DNA of 61,686 nt from the NCBI GenBank assembly GCA_016342285.1, contig JAEINQ010000042.1, positions 1 through 61,686 of the forward strand, read 5' to 3'. This DNA comes from Desulfobacterales bacterium. GTDB lineage: Bacteria > Desulfobacterota > Desulfobacteria > Desulfobacterales > JAEINQ01. The notes under the pieces were generated by a model. It was not told where the DNA came from. It was given only the letters and a program-made list of their open reading frames with translations, and made no database searches. Positions 17,100 to 26,734 of the stretch are shown in pieces; positions within the stretch are counted from its first letter, which is position 1; every line of letters starts with the position of its first letter. The translations under genes and the position numbers were made by a program.

Positions 17100-19793
17100 A
17101 TGTCTGAAAAGCCGACCTATGAAGAATTGGAAAAGCGGGTTCTGGAGTTAGAAAACGCAGAATCTGATCGAAAACTGTCAGAGGAAAGAATTAAGTTTTT
17201 TATGGCGGCATCTACTGAAGCATTCTTCCTCCTTGATTCGGAACTTTGCTTGACTATGATTAACAAAGCCGGTCTCGCTATATCTCCTGGGAATAGGGAA
17301 GAGGATGTAATTGGAAAGCACATATTAGAACTTTCCCCGAAACTTGAAGAAACTGGCAGGTATGACCGGTATCTGAATGTTATCGAAACAGGAGAGCCCT
17401 TAACCTTTGAGGATATTGTTCCTGATCCGCAATTTGGCGATATCCGATTGACCGTAAATGCTTCCAAGGTGGGTAACGGACTCGGAATGGTCATTACAGA
17501 CATTACCGCACGCACGCAAGCGGAGGAGGCGCTGCAGGATTCACGGAATATGCTGCAAACTGTATTGGACTCAATCCCCTCTGCAGTTTTTTGGAAAGAT
17601 CGCGATTTAATTTACCTCGGCGGAAACCGCACCTGGCTGGAGACGGCAGGGCTAAAGTCCTCGGAGGAGGTTGTAGGAAAGAACGACTACGATCTCCCGT
17701 GGGAAAAAGAGCAGGCAGATTCGTTTCAGGAAGACGATAGGAGGGTAATGGAATCAGGCATTCCAGAATATGGCATTATCGAGCCTTATCTCCGTGTTGA
17801 TGGTACCCGGTCATGGGCCAAGACCAACAAGGTGCCACTGCGGGACACGGAGGGCAACATTATAAGTGTCCTCGGTACCTATGAGGACATCACGGAGCAG
17901 GCGCAGGCGGAGGAGGCGCTGCGGGAGAGTGAAGACCTTTTAAAGGCAACTCTTGAGTCAACTGCTGATGGTATACTTGTTTCGGATGTTAAGGGCCAAA
18001 CAATAAATACAAATAAACGATTCGCTAAAATGTGGCGTATACCCGATGATCTCATAAAGTTACAGGATGATGAAAAGTTGCTTAGCTATGTTCTGGATCA
18101 GTTGGTTGAACCCACTGCCTTCCTTTCAAAGGCCCAAGCGTTATACAAAACAACAAAACATGATTTTGATACAATTGTTTTTAAAGATGGAAGGATTTTT
18201 GAGCGTTATTCACGTCCTTTGATTAGAGCTGACGAAATTGCTGGGCGAGTTTGGAGTTTCCGAGACGTGACCGAGCGCAAGCAGGCAGAGGAGACGCTGC
18301 GGGAGAGCGAAGAAAAATATCGAATGCTGTTTGAGGAATCTCCGGTCTCTCTCTGGGAGGAGGATTTCTCTGACGTCAAGATCTATTTTGAAGGCTTGCG
18401 TGATTCAGGGGTCAAAGACCTGAGAGGATACTTTGAGAACCACCCGGAAGCGGTCGCCCGTTGCGCAGCCCTGGTGAAGGTGGTTGATGTGAACAAAGCT
18501 ACCCTTGATTTGTATGAGGCCGGAAGTATAGAGGAGTTTCGGGACGGTTTAGGCGCGGTCTTCGGTGAAGATTCGAACGATGTGTTTAGAGAAGAGCTTA
18601 TCGCTCTCGCTGGTGGTGAATCCGGATTTGAGAGTGAAGCCATCACTCAAACGTTGACGGGCGATAAGAACCATATTGCCCTGAGATGGTCTGTGGCCCA
18701 AGGCTATGAGGAAACGTTGTCGAAGGTGTTGGTCTCCGTTATGGACCTCACCGAGCGCAAGCGGGCAGAAGAAGCGCTAAAAAATAAACATGACCTGATG
18801 GAACGAATCATAGCAACCAGCCCCGCCGGTATTACGCGCGTCGATGTCAACGGAGTGGTTGTATATGCGAATAAGATCGCAGAAAAATTCTTGGGGACCG
18901 AATTCGTGGAGGCTAAAGGTCGAACTTACAATGATACAGCTTGGAAAATTACGGATTTCGAGGGAAGACCTTTTCCGGAAGAAAAACTGCCCTTTGCTAT
19001 AGTCAAAAAAACAGGCAAGCCCGTTTTCAATGTTCAGCACGCCATCGAATGGAATGATGGGAGACGGTTTTTGTTATCCATAAATGCTGCTCCTTTCATA
19101 AGTGCCGATGGCCAATTCGATGGCATGGTCGCGACTATCGAGGACATCACCGAGCGTAAGCGAGCGGAGGAGAGGTTAATGGAAAGTGATGAAAGATATA
19201 GAGGACTATTTGATCGCTCACGTGAATATGTATATTTGCATGATTTTGAGGGAAATTTTATTGATGCAAACGATGCAGCACTGGAGGGGTTGGGGTATAC
19301 GAAAAAGGATATAAAATCGATTGATTTTATATCACTTTTGGACAAGGATCAGCTTCCCCGCGCCATTGAATCGTTGGAGGATATGATTAAAACCGGATCG
19401 CAAAAGAGTATAGAGGAGTACCGATTAAAGCGAAAGGACGGGGAGCATATTGATATTGAGAGTAAAACAGCAATTATTTATGCTGATGGGAAACCCTATG
19501 CAATTCAGGGAATCGCAAGAGATATTACAGAAAGAAAAAAACTTGATGAAGAGAGAAGCAAACTGATTTATGAACTCAGGCAAGCCTTGGAAAAAGTTAA
19601 ACAGCTTGGCGGGTTGCTGCCCATTTGTTCACATTGCAAAAAAATTAGAGACGACAAAGGGTATTGGAATCAAATTGAGGCTTACATCCAAGATCATTCT
19701 GATGCTGAGTTCAGCCATGGTATTTGTCAAGAATGTGCCAAAAAATATTATCCAGAGATGGATCTTTACGATGAAGATGAAACTCAACAATAA
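17100..19793 (+). CDS. six-PAS sensor protein with C-terminal Cys module, no kinase
   Basis: 897 aa from the ATG at 17100; a TTG at 17082 is an alternative. A coiled coil at 1-30 is followed by about six PAS/PAC units, each closing with a D-I-T-E-R-like linker (near residues 140, 270, 395, 560, 690, 815). No membrane segment, HisKA, HATPase, GGDEF or other known output is present. The chain ends in the Cys-x2-Cys / W-N-Q-I-E / Cys-x2-Cys module shared with the receiver protein at 12992-13591. It is therefore a cytoplasmic sensor whose only candidate output or interaction unit is that module. The repeated linker DNA may have allowed growth by recombination. Confidence 0.87.
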   Translation: MSEKPTYEELEKRVLELENAESDRKLSEERIKFFMAASTEAFFLLDSELCLTMINKAGLAISPGNREEDVIGKHILELSPKLEETGRYDRYLNVIETGEPLTFEDIVPDPQFGDIRLTVNASKVGNGLGMVITDITARTQAEEALQDSRNMLQTVLDSIPSAVFWKDRDLIYLGGNRTWLETAGLKSSEEVVGKNDYDLPWEKEQADSFQEDDRRVMESGIPEYGIIEPYLRVDGTRSWAKTNKVPLRDTEGNIISVLGTYEDITEQAQAEEALRESEDLLKATLESTADGILVSDVKGQTINTNKRFAKMWRIPDDLIKLQDDEKLLSYVLDQLVEPTAFLSKAQALYKTTKHDFDTIVFKDGRIFERYSRPLIRADEIAGRVWSFRDVTERKQAEETLRESEEKYRMLFEESPVSLWEEDFSDVKIYFEGLRDSGVKDLRGYFENHPEAVARCAALVKVVDVNKATLDLYEAGSIEEFRDGLGAVFGEDSNDVFREELIALAGGESGFESEAITQTLTGDKNHIALRWSVAQGYEETLSKVLVSVMDLTERKRAEEALKNKHDLMERIIATSPAGITRVDVNGVVVYANKIAEKFLGTEFVEAKGRTYNDTAWKITDFEGRPFPEEKLPFAIVKKTGKPVFNVQHAIEWNDGRRFLLSINAAPFISADGQFDGMVATIEDITERKRAEERLMESDERYRGLFDRSREYVYLHDFEGNFIDANDAALEGLGYTKKDIKSIDFISLLDKDQLPRAIESLEDMIKTGSQKSIEEYRLKRKDGEHIDIESKTAIIYADGKPYAIQGIARDITERKKLDEERSKLIYELRQALEKVKQLGGLLPICSHCKKIRDDKGYWNQIEAYIQDHSDAEFSHGICQECAKKYYPEMDLYDEDETQQ

Positions 19794-19837
19794 TATTCTA
19801 TGTGCAACTCTCGGTCGCATTTAAAACATCAACCATA

Positions 19838-19890
19838 CCAATCAAATCCTTGACTGTTCAATACTGCCTTTTTCGACCATCATTCCTTCG
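19838..19890 (+). repeat. 3' flank repeat of Cys module, copy 2
   Basis: Second copy of 13641-13692, about 45 bp after the PAS-protein stop. Confidence 0.7.
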
Positions 19891-20091
19891 GTTGGAGAAC
19901 CTGAAATCCTGCTTCGATTAACCACCCCATACGCCTATCAGTGCTCACATCAGATTTCTGAGGACAGTAGAAGAATCACTGCGGCATGCTTCAAAATCAA
20001 ATGAACCCGGCTACAGATATTTGCCATATACCGACTTTTGGAACAACCGATAGGTTTGGGCTTTTCTTGATGGATTGTTTGAGGCGACCGG

Positions 20092-20895
20092 CTAGGCCGG
20101 CGGCGGACCGCCGGGGGACGGGGTTGCCATGACCCCGGTCTTGAGGCGGGCAAAGACGTTGGCGCCTTCCAGGTCGGCAGGGGCCTGGCCGTCGGCAACG
20201 GCCTTAAGCGTTTCGATGTCGGCGCGGTCGCCGATCTTCAATGGGCGGTCGATGAATTTGAGGCTGTGGTGCACGCGGTCGTAAAGAACCAAGGGGCCGA
20301 ATGTGGCCGGAGGACCCGGGGCGGCAGTGCCCATGATTACATGGTGGGGTAGGGTAAAAGCCTTGGGGGCGGGGCCGTAGTCGAGCAGTTCGGCGAAGAG
20401 GTCCAATGCTTCCAGCAGACCCTCGGCGTAGCTGTTTTCAAGGGAGGATCTTCCCTGGTCGGCGATGGTGGTGATGTCGGCCTCGGTGAAGGCCAGGTCG
20501 AGGCCGGCCAGGCAATCCTGTCTCACGGTCTCGATCGAGGCTGATTTTTTGCTCACCAGCACGTCGCCGTCGTTTAAGATGCGGATGATATTGCGGATCT
20601 TGACCATCTCCTTGACGATGGGGCTTTTTCGAAGGGTCACGTCGTCGGGGGTGGTGGCGTAAAGGGGCAGGTCGTTGTCCAGGACCAGTACCTGGGATTC
20701 ATGACCGGCAACAGGCCGCAGGTAGAGTTCCAGGTCCCGTTTGTCCAAACGTTCGTATCCGGCTTCGGCCACCAGGCGGCGGGCCAGGGCCTTGTCGATG
20801 CGCCGGCCGCTGTCCGGCGGTCCCATGGAGGCATCGACCTGTTGGGCCAGTCGGCTGATCTCGATCTTTTTGAGCAGGTTTTCCCTGAACCCCAT
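20092..20895 (-). CDS. conserved hypothetical cytoplasmic protein
   Basis: 267 aa, no signal peptide or membrane segment. Its composition is normal for the GC-rich backbone and the reading frame is long and clean. It has charged helices at the N terminus, a central I-R-N-I-I-R-I-L stretch, and a Pro/Gly-rich tail. I do not recognise a family. It is monocistronic, divergent from citrate synthase. Confidence 0.75.
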   Translation of the reverse strand: MGFRENLLKKIEISRLAQQVDASMGPPDSGRRIDKALARRLVAEAGYERLDKRDLELYLRPVAGHESQVLVLDNDLPLYATTPDDVTLRKSPIVKEMVKIRNIIRILNDGDVLVSKKSASIETVRQDCLAGLDLAFTEADITTIADQGRSSLENSYAEGLLEALDLFAELLDYGPAPKAFTLPHHVIMGTAAPGPPATFGPLVLYDRVHHSLKFIDRPLKIGDRADIETLKAVADGQAPADLEGANVFARLKTGVMATPSPGGPPPA

Positions 20896-21276
20896 CGTAC
20901 TCCTCCCGGTTGTTCAAATACCTTATCATAGCGGCGAGATATCGTAAATGTGCTTTATGGGCGGCTTGACCTGAAAGGTGGTTTGGTATATGGTTAACGC
21001 TTCAGTGTCATCGGCCGTCCCGGTTCCGAACAGCAGGGCCGAACGTTAACTCCCTCCGGCCCCGGTAGCAGATCCTGTGGCGGGTACGTGTCGTCCTCCC
21101 AAAACAATTCGGGCATCCCTGCATGCACGACAACTGCCCATACGGGTTTTTCATCTGTATCGGAAATTCCCGGGCCCCGGCCGGCCGTCTTCGGGCCTGT
21201 ACCGGCCTTTGTCCCATACCGTGTTTTTGACTTCCCGCCGATGCAGGAATCGGTGGGGTACCAGTGAGGTAGACCC
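20896..21276. other. divergent promoter region upstream of citrate synthase
   Basis: About 380 bp between divergent genes. It should contain both promoters. No clear operator, leader peptide or RNA fold was seen. Confidence 0.45.
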
Positions 21277-22557
21277 ATGAGCGAAACGGTAAAGATCATC
21301 TACGGAGACCAGACCATCGAACTGCCCGTTATCATCGGTTCCGAAGGGGAAAAGGCGGTGGACATCACCCAGTTGCGCAACAAGACCGGGTTTATCACCT
21401 ATGACCCCGGCTTTGCCAATACCGGCAGTTGCAAGAGCGCCATCACCTTCATGGACGGGGAGAAAGGGATATTGCGCTACCGGGGCATTCCGGTGGAGCA
21501 GTTGGCCGAGCACTCCAGCTTTCGAGAAACCGCCTACCTGCTGGTCCATGACAAGCTTCCCAGCCTGCGGGAGTTGAATCGATTTTCCATTCTGCTCAAC
21601 GATCACAGCCTGGTGCATGAAGACATGCGCCAATTTTACGAAACCTTCCCTCGGGCGTCCCACCCCATGGGGCTTCTCTCCTCCATGGTCAATGCCCTTC
21701 GCAGCTTCTATCCCGAACTGCGCATCGACGAGGAGGAGATCGACATGACCGTGACCCGGCTGCTCTCCAAGGTCCGGACCCTTGCGGCCATGTCCTTTAA
21801 GATTTCCCGCGGCCACAAGGTGGTCTACCCGAGGCCGGACCTGTCCTACTGCGCCAACTTTCTCAATATGATGTTCGACACGCCGGTGCGTCCCTACCTG
21901 GTTGACAATGATCTGGTCAGAGCATTGGACGTGTTCTGGATTCTTCACGCCGATCACGAGCAGAACTGCTCCACCTCGGCCGTGCGGCTGGTGGGCAGCG
22001 CCCGGACCAACCTATATGCCTCCATTTCCGCCGGCATTGCCGCCCTGTGGGGGCCCCTGCACGGCGGGGCCAACCAGGCGGTTATCGAGATGCTCACCCA
22101 GGTTCATCGAAACGGCGAGACGGTGAAGCGGTTGGTGGAGCGGGCCAAGGACAAGAACGACCCGTTCCGGCTCATGGGGTTCGGCCACCGGGTCTACAAG
22201 ACCTACGACCCCCGGGCCCTGATCATGAAAGGCGTTTGCGACAAGGTCCTGGACAGGCTCAAGATCGACGACCCCCTGCTCGACCTTGCCAAGCAACTCG
22301 AAGCGGTGGCCCTGGAAGATGATTACTTCGTCTCCCACAACCTTTATCCCAATGTGGATTTTTACAGCGGCATCATCTTGCGGGCCATCGGGATTCCCAC
22401 CAACATGTTCACGGTGATGTTTGCCATCGGCCGGCTCCCGGGATGGATCGCCCAGTGGAAGGAGAGCATGGACGATCCCGAGTGGCGAATAGGGCGGCCC
22501 CGGCAGGTCTATACCGGTCCGCGCCTGCGGGATTACACGCCCATTGATGATCGCTGA
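21277..22557 (+). CDS. gltA: citrate (Si)-synthase
   Basis: 426 aa, the length of the hexameric bacterial (type II) enzymes. Condenses acetyl-CoA and oxaloacetate to citrate in the cytoplasm. The catalytic His/His/Asp are in GPLHGGANQA, GFGHRVYKTYDPR and NVDFYSG; HADHEQNCST is also conserved. GAGGT precedes the ATG. Monocistronic, with a repeat-filled region behind it. In a presumed complete-oxidising sulfate reducer it would feed the oxidative TCA cycle; the gene itself does not prove the direction of carbon flow. Confidence 0.96.
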   Translation: MSETVKIIYGDQTIELPVIIGSEGEKAVDITQLRNKTGFITYDPGFANTGSCKSAITFMDGEKGILRYRGIPVEQLAEHSSFRETAYLLVHDKLPSLRELNRFSILLNDHSLVHEDMRQFYETFPRASHPMGLLSSMVNALRSFYPELRIDEEEIDMTVTRLLSKVRTLAAMSFKISRGHKVVYPRPDLSYCANFLNMMFDTPVRPYLVDNDLVRALDVFWILHADHEQNCSTSAVRLVGSARTNLYASISAGIAALWGPLHGGANQAVIEMLTQVHRNGETVKRLVERAKDKNDPFRLMGFGHRVYKTYDPRALIMKGVCDKVLDRLKIDDPLLDLAKQLEAVALEDDYFVSHNLYPNVDFYSGIILRAIGIPTNMFTVMFAIGRLPGWIAQWKESMDDPEWRIGRPRQVYTGPRLRDYTPIDDR

Positions 22558-22724
22558 GTCAAAACCGGCACGTCGTTTTTTTAACCACAGAGATCACCGA
22601 GCCCACAGAGAATGGTCATAACTGGTTGCGGAACGACATTAATCCTTGCGCATACTTACACAGCGCTCAGCGGACATGCTCAACAACGTGACGAAAAATC
22701 GTGCGTTTAATTCGTCATAGAAAT

Positions 22725-22962
22725 CCATGCCCTCAGTGCATGGTCAGAGTGCATTGGCTATGTCGGTAGAATCGCCGGCAAATGCCTAAAATGCGCTAAA
22801 GTTTGAAATGCCAAAATTGTGGAGTCGCTTCGCTCCGGCTTTTTTGAAGCTAAAACATGGCAGAATTCCATAATTTTAGGCATTTTAGGCACTTCAAACT
22901 TCAAGCATACAGGGCAGCCCCTTACGGGCAAACCAAAGCCTGGTCCTCTGGGCCAGGATTCT
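22725..22962 (+). repeat. dispersed composite repeat E, copy 1
   Basis: Within the gene-free stretch 22558-22962. It contains an imperfect inverted repeat built on AAATGCCTAAAATGC and TTTTAGGCATTTTAGGC, a GGAGTCGCTTCGCTCC palindrome and a segment shared with 28930-29105. The whole unit recurs in reverse orientation at 32335-32590. Length, palindromy and lack of a frame fit a non-autonomous (MITE- or REP-like) element. Confidence 0.75.
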
Positions 22963-23970
22963 TTACTGTGGCTTGGATGGTGCGCCGAAGGGGAAGAGTC
23001 GGCGTTCCACTTGGACCGGTGCCTGGATCAGGCCCTGGTCGCGCATGACCTGTTCGGTCTGGCGCCAGGCCGCCACATCAATGGTGCCGACGGCAACACC
23101 CGGGTCGGGCCGGACCAGTTGCCGGGTGACGTCAAGCTGCTCCTTGAGTAGATCGGGCGGGGAGTCCTTGTCAAATCGAGCGATGACGGCCAGGGCCTTT
23201 TCCTCATTGGCCGGGTCCAGCGCCTCTTCCCAGGCCCGGCAGAGGGCTCGAACGAAAAGCACTGCTGTCTCGGGACGTTCCTCCATCATGGCGCGGGAGG
23301 TGACCACGGAGTTGGCCACGAACCGGACCCCGAAGGCCGCAGGGTCCAGGTAGCGGACCGGGTCACCGGCATTGGCCATGCGATGGGCGATGGTGATTCC
23401 CTGGGAGTTTCGGTAGATCGGCCAGATCTCCGCCCGTTTTTGATAGAACGGGGTAAAGTCGTAGCGAACGCTGAACAGGGACACGTCTTTTTCATCCAGT
23501 CCGGCCTTGGCCAGCAGGGTGCGCATGATGGTTTCGTCGTTGCCGCCGTAGGTGATTCCAATGGTGTGGCCGCGAAGGTCGCCCAGGGTGGTGATGGGCG
23601 GTGCCGATGCCCGGTAGATCCACTGCAGGGGGTTGATCTGAAAGATCTGGGCGATGACCACCACCGGCGATCCCTTGGCTGCGGCCCGGATGACCTGATC
23701 GGCCGAGGCCACGCCGAATTCGGTGTGGCCTAGTTCCAGTTCCTTGATGGCATCGCGCTCCGGGCCGCCGGCCTTGACTTCGACGTTCAGGCCGGCGCCG
23801 GAAAAGATCCCTTCGGTGTCGGCCCACAGGTCTCCCGCGGTACTGACATTGAACAGCCATTTTAGCCGGTAGGCCATGGATATCGGTTCAGCGGCATGCC
23901 CGAGGCCCGCTGTCCATACCATGGCCGCCGCCAGCCACAGTGCCCCCCATTTTACAAAAATTCGGTTCAT
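22963..23970 (-). CDS. ABC transporter periplasmic binding protein, SsuA/THI5-like
   Basis: 335 aa from the ATG at 23970, preceded by AAAGGGGGG; an in-frame upstream start lacks one. The signal peptide ends near AGLGHA-A at about residue 26. The mature protein is of the NMT1/THI5/SsuA class: Y-R-L-K-W-L-F-N near the start and a VASADQVIRA segment. Such proteins bind nitrate, sulfonates, taurine or thiamine-precursor pyrimidines; the substrate cannot be fixed here. It belongs with the permease and ATPase genes upstream, although a roughly 295 bp repeat-bearing gap separates it from the permease. Confidence 0.88.
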   Translation of the reverse strand: MNRIFVKWGALWLAAAMVWTAGLGHAAEPISMAYRLKWLFNVSTAGDLWADTEGIFSGAGLNVEVKAGGPERDAIKELELGHTEFGVASADQVIRAAAKGSPVVVIAQIFQINPLQWIYRASAPPITTLGDLRGHTIGITYGGNDETIMRTLLAKAGLDEKDVSLFSVRYDFTPFYQKRAEIWPIYRNSQGITIAHRMANAGDPVRYLDPAAFGVRFVANSVVTSRAMMEERPETAVLFVRALCRAWEEALDPANEEKALAVIARFDKDSPPDLLKEQLDVTRQLVRPDPGVAVGTIDVAAWRQTEQVMRDQGLIQAPVQVERRLFPFGAPSKPQ

Positions 23971-24077
23971 TTCCCCCCCTTTCGGATTTTTTGGTCCCTG
24001 GAAGCAAATATCTGTTGCCACTTCTCAGGCGGCAACAGGCTTTCCGTCTGTGGTTCATCATCTGTGGTTGCTAAGTC

Positions 24078-24115
24078 GTGCCCATCCACGAACCGGTTTT
24101 TGAGTGGATGGGCAC
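24078..24115. repeat. perfect 12-bp inverted repeat (repeat D)
   Basis: GTGCCCATCCAC at 24078-24089 and its complement at 24104-24115. CCCATCCAC-based relatives occur at 38366-38400 and 39890-39910. A second hairpin, GGCGTAGC/GCTACGCC, is at 24187-24204. Both lie in the permease to binding-protein gap and could reduce read-through. Confidence 0.6.
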
Positions 24116-24265
24116 CCACAAAGGGGTTTCCAATTCATAAATGTGAATTTTTGTCCAAGGTCAAGGAAATCAAGCCATTGCGCGGAGGCGTAGCTGGCTA
24201 CGCCGCACAAGAAATGGCGAAGATTGACGCCGAGATTGGGCAAAAAGGCCATTTATGGATGGAAA

Positions 24266-25015
24266 CTAGGTCACTGTCCATCGTCGTTTCACAGCCGCGC
24301 CGGTCCATTCCAAAAGCCCCTGATACACTGACAGGGATATGCCGATGAGAAACAGGGCCACGAGAATCTTGGCCAGATCGCTCTGATACAAGGCGATGCG
24401 GATACTGTAACCGATACCTGCGTTGGCAGCGATGAATTCGGCCACGATGGTACCGGCCATGGCCAGGGTGGCGCTGCCGGAGACCACCGTGGTGAGTTTG
24501 GAGAGGTTTTCAAAGGCGCGGATCTTGATCTCGAACTGCCAGCGCATGCGGCCGGTGATACGGTAGAAATGCTCGATGTCGACCACCGGCTCGCTCATGA
24601 CGCCGATGACCACCAGAAGCAGGGGGAAATAGCAGATCATGGCTGCGATGAGCAGGCGCGGGATGAGGCCGTCGCCCAGCAGGATGAAGATGATGGGAGC
24701 CAAGGCCACGATGGGGTAGGCCTGCACATTATAGGCGGCCACTTTGACAAAGGAACCGAACCAGGTGGTCTGGCGCCCCACGATGCCCACCAACAGGGCC
24801 AGGGCGACGGAGATGACCTGGCCGACGATGGCCACGGTGAGGGTGTTTATGGTGTCGGCCCAGTACCGGGAGAAGACCGTTTCGGTTGTGGCCCAGATTT
24901 CCACGGGGCCGGGGATGACATAGTTGGAGAGGCCCAGAACGTACTTAAGCCCCAGCAACAGGGCGATGCCCAGTGCGTAGATGATCAGAAACTGGGTGAT
25001 TCGTCTAAGCAGCAT
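24266..25015 (-). CDS. ABC transporter permease, SsuC/TauC-like
   Basis: 249 aa from the ATG at 25015 (a TTG at 25021 is also in frame). About six membrane segments, with the binding-protein-dependent permease EAA loop near FEIKIRAFENLSKL. Inner-membrane channel for the transporter formed with the ATPase upstream and the binding protein downstream. Its start overlaps the ATPase stop, so the two are translationally coupled. Confidence 0.9.
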   Translation of the reverse strand: MLLRRITQFLIIYALGIALLLGLKYVLGLSNYVIPGPVEIWATTETVFSRYWADTINTLTVAIVGQVISVALALLVGIVGRQTTWFGSFVKVAAYNVQAYPIVALAPIIFILLGDGLIPRLLIAAMICYFPLLLVVIGVMSEPVVDIEHFYRITGRMRWQFEIKIRAFENLSKLTTVVSGSATLAMAGTIVAEFIAANAGIGYSIRIALYQSDLAKILVALFLIGISLSVYQGLLEWTGAAVKRRWTVT

Positions 25016-25697
25016 TGACAATTTCCAGCATGGTTTGATTCAGCGCAGAGGCCTCCAGCTTCCGGCCGAGGGCCAGGTCCTGGCCACGCAGGGTCTTGGC
25101 GCCGGAAGGCTTGTCGCTGCTGGGAAAGACCACCACCTCCTTACAGAAGGTGGCCACTTCCATGAGGTTGTGGGAAATGTAGAGAAAAAGCCGATCGGCG
25201 AAGATTTCCTTGATGCGAAGGATAATCTGTCGGCGGGTGGCTTCATCGACATTGGCCAGGCTTTCATCCATGATCAGAAGCCGGAAATCCTGAAGCAGGT
25301 AGCGAATGAGGCTGGCACGGTTCTTTTGTCCGAGAGAGAGTTCGGCGAACCTTGAATTGAGAATTTTTTCCAGGCCGAACAGGCTGATGAGTTCCGTCAG
25401 CAGCCCCTGGCGCTCCGTAGGGCAGATCCGATCCAGGTGGCGCCCCACGGTGGACCATCCAGGGAGCCGTTCGAGGTTGTAGGCATAAAGGCATGGGGTG
25501 AGGCCGTCCATGGTCAGGCTGCCCCGGTAACCGTCAACAGCGCCCATGAGGATTTTGGCGAAGGTCGTCTTACCCACCCCCGAGGGACCGAAGATGGCGT
25601 TAAAGCCGGGTTCGGTCAGGGTCAGGCTGAGTCGGTCGAAGACAGGATGCGTCGCGCCTTCATATCGAAAGCCCAGATCCCGGCATGACAGCTCCAT
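25005..25697 (-). CDS. ABC transporter ATP-binding protein
   Basis: 230 aa, slightly short for the SsuB/TauB class. Walker A FGPSGVGKTTF at about 35-45; signature LSLGQKNRAS (usual LSGGQ has Leu for the first Gly); Walker B LLIMDESLANVD with Glu after the Asp; switch His in ISHNLME. Powers the permease. The next upstream gene is 10 bp away on the same strand, so the operon may begin there. Confidence 0.9.
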   Translation of the reverse strand: MELSCRDLGFRYEGATHPVFDRLSLTLTEPGFNAIFGPSGVGKTTFAKILMGAVDGYRGSLTMDGLTPCLYAYNLERLPGWSTVGRHLDRICPTERQGLLTELISLFGLEKILNSRFAELSLGQKNRASLIRYLLQDFRLLIMDESLANVDEATRRQIILRIKEIFADRLFLYISHNLMEVATFCKEVVVFPSSDKPSGAKTLRGQDLALGRKLEASALNQTMLEIVNAA

Positions 25698-25706
25698 GAA
25701 ACTCCT

Positions 25707-26552
25707 TTACTGCGGTTTTGAGTCAAATTCAAGCTCTTCGGTGCTTCCTCTCCTGGAAGGACGATATTGCTCCCGGCACTCGTTGCAGTAAAAGGACTGG
25801 CCCGTCCAGTTGGTTTCTTCGATTTTACCGCAGGTATCGCATGTCCGCTTTCGCATCATGTTGTGACGGTTACGACACGATGTGCAGTAAAAGACATCTC
25901 CGGCCCAGGTGGTTCGTTCGGTTTTGTTGCAACTGTCGCACTTTCGGGTCGTGCTGGTGCGTTTCAGGCGGATCTCCTCAAGGTTGTCATCCAAGAAGAG
26001 ATGGGGCAGATCAAAGAGGTTGGGAGATTCCAACAGGGTTTTGCTGGTCGGGAAATAGGTGCCAATCTCCTTGAGGGCCACCAGCAGGGTGCGTTTGCCC
26101 AGGCTGCGGACCCGGCGGATCATGGGCAGGTAGTCCAAATCGCCGGCCAACAGGACGGCGACGTCGTAGGCGTGGGGAATGGCAGCATGGTAGAGAACAG
26201 AAGCCGCCAGGGCGATGTCCACGCATTTTTCCTTGGGCCGCGAGGACGGGTCATGGCGAAAGTCGATGTCGTAGATCTCCGTTTCAAAGAAGCAGCGCTC
26301 GGCCAGGTAGTTGAAGAACATCTGCTGTTTGGTCGGATTAAAGCCGGGCTTGTTGACGGGGATGGAGCCGAAATAATGGGTCCGGACCACATCCACCGAT
26401 GTATTCAAGTGGTTGGCGATGTGGCTGGCGATGATGCGGGGGATGCGGGCATAGTCGATCTCGAAGTCGTCCAGATCAAAGACTTCGGTGATATGCTGCC
26501 GGTTGTGAAAGAGCCAGCTGCCATCGATGAAAACCATGATTTTCAGGGTCAT
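25707..26552 (-). CDS. NYN (PIN-like) domain protein with two zinc ribbons
   Basis: 281 aa from the ATG at 26552, chosen for the GGGGAGATC upstream and because similarity starts at MVFIDGSWLF. The N-terminal NYN/LabA-like nuclease fold has acidic residues in FIDGSW and LAGDLDYLPM, about 1-170. The C-terminal part has two near-identical treble-clef-like ribbons, CDSCNKTERTTWAG...CTSC and CDTCGKIEETNWTG...CNEC. Likely a cytoplasmic RNA-binding or RNA-cleaving protein; target unknown. The tandem ribbons look like an internal duplication. Confidence 0.82.
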   Translation of the reverse strand: MTLKIMVFIDGSWLFHNRQHITEVFDLDDFEIDYARIPRIIASHIANHLNTSVDVVRTHYFGSIPVNKPGFNPTKQQMFFNYLAERCFFETEIYDIDFRHDPSSRPKEKCVDIALAASVLYHAAIPHAYDVAVLLAGDLDYLPMIRRVRSLGKRTLLVALKEIGTYFPTSKTLLESPNLFDLPHLFLDDNLEEIRLKRTSTTRKCDSCNKTERTTWAGDVFYCTSCRNRHNMMRKRTCDTCGKIEETNWTGQSFYCNECREQYRPSRRGSTEELEFDSKPQ

Positions 26553-26734
26553 TTTGATCTCCCCGGCGTCTGCACCGTCCATGGGCATTGCTGTCGAAGC
26601 GCGGTTTCAGGGCAGGTCGGCAATAGGTAAATCGGGTCGAAGGCGTTTGTCAAGGCAGCTGGCGTCCGGGGGCGGGTGGGACCCGGTCCGCCACCACCCG
26701 ACGGGGGAGCGGACCGGTGAACGTTTTCGACTGT

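Noticed and set aside
22963..25697. Naming the ABC system as taurine, sulfonate or thiamine-precursor specific
   Set aside because: No linked desulfonation or thiamine gene; class membership alone does not fix the substrate.
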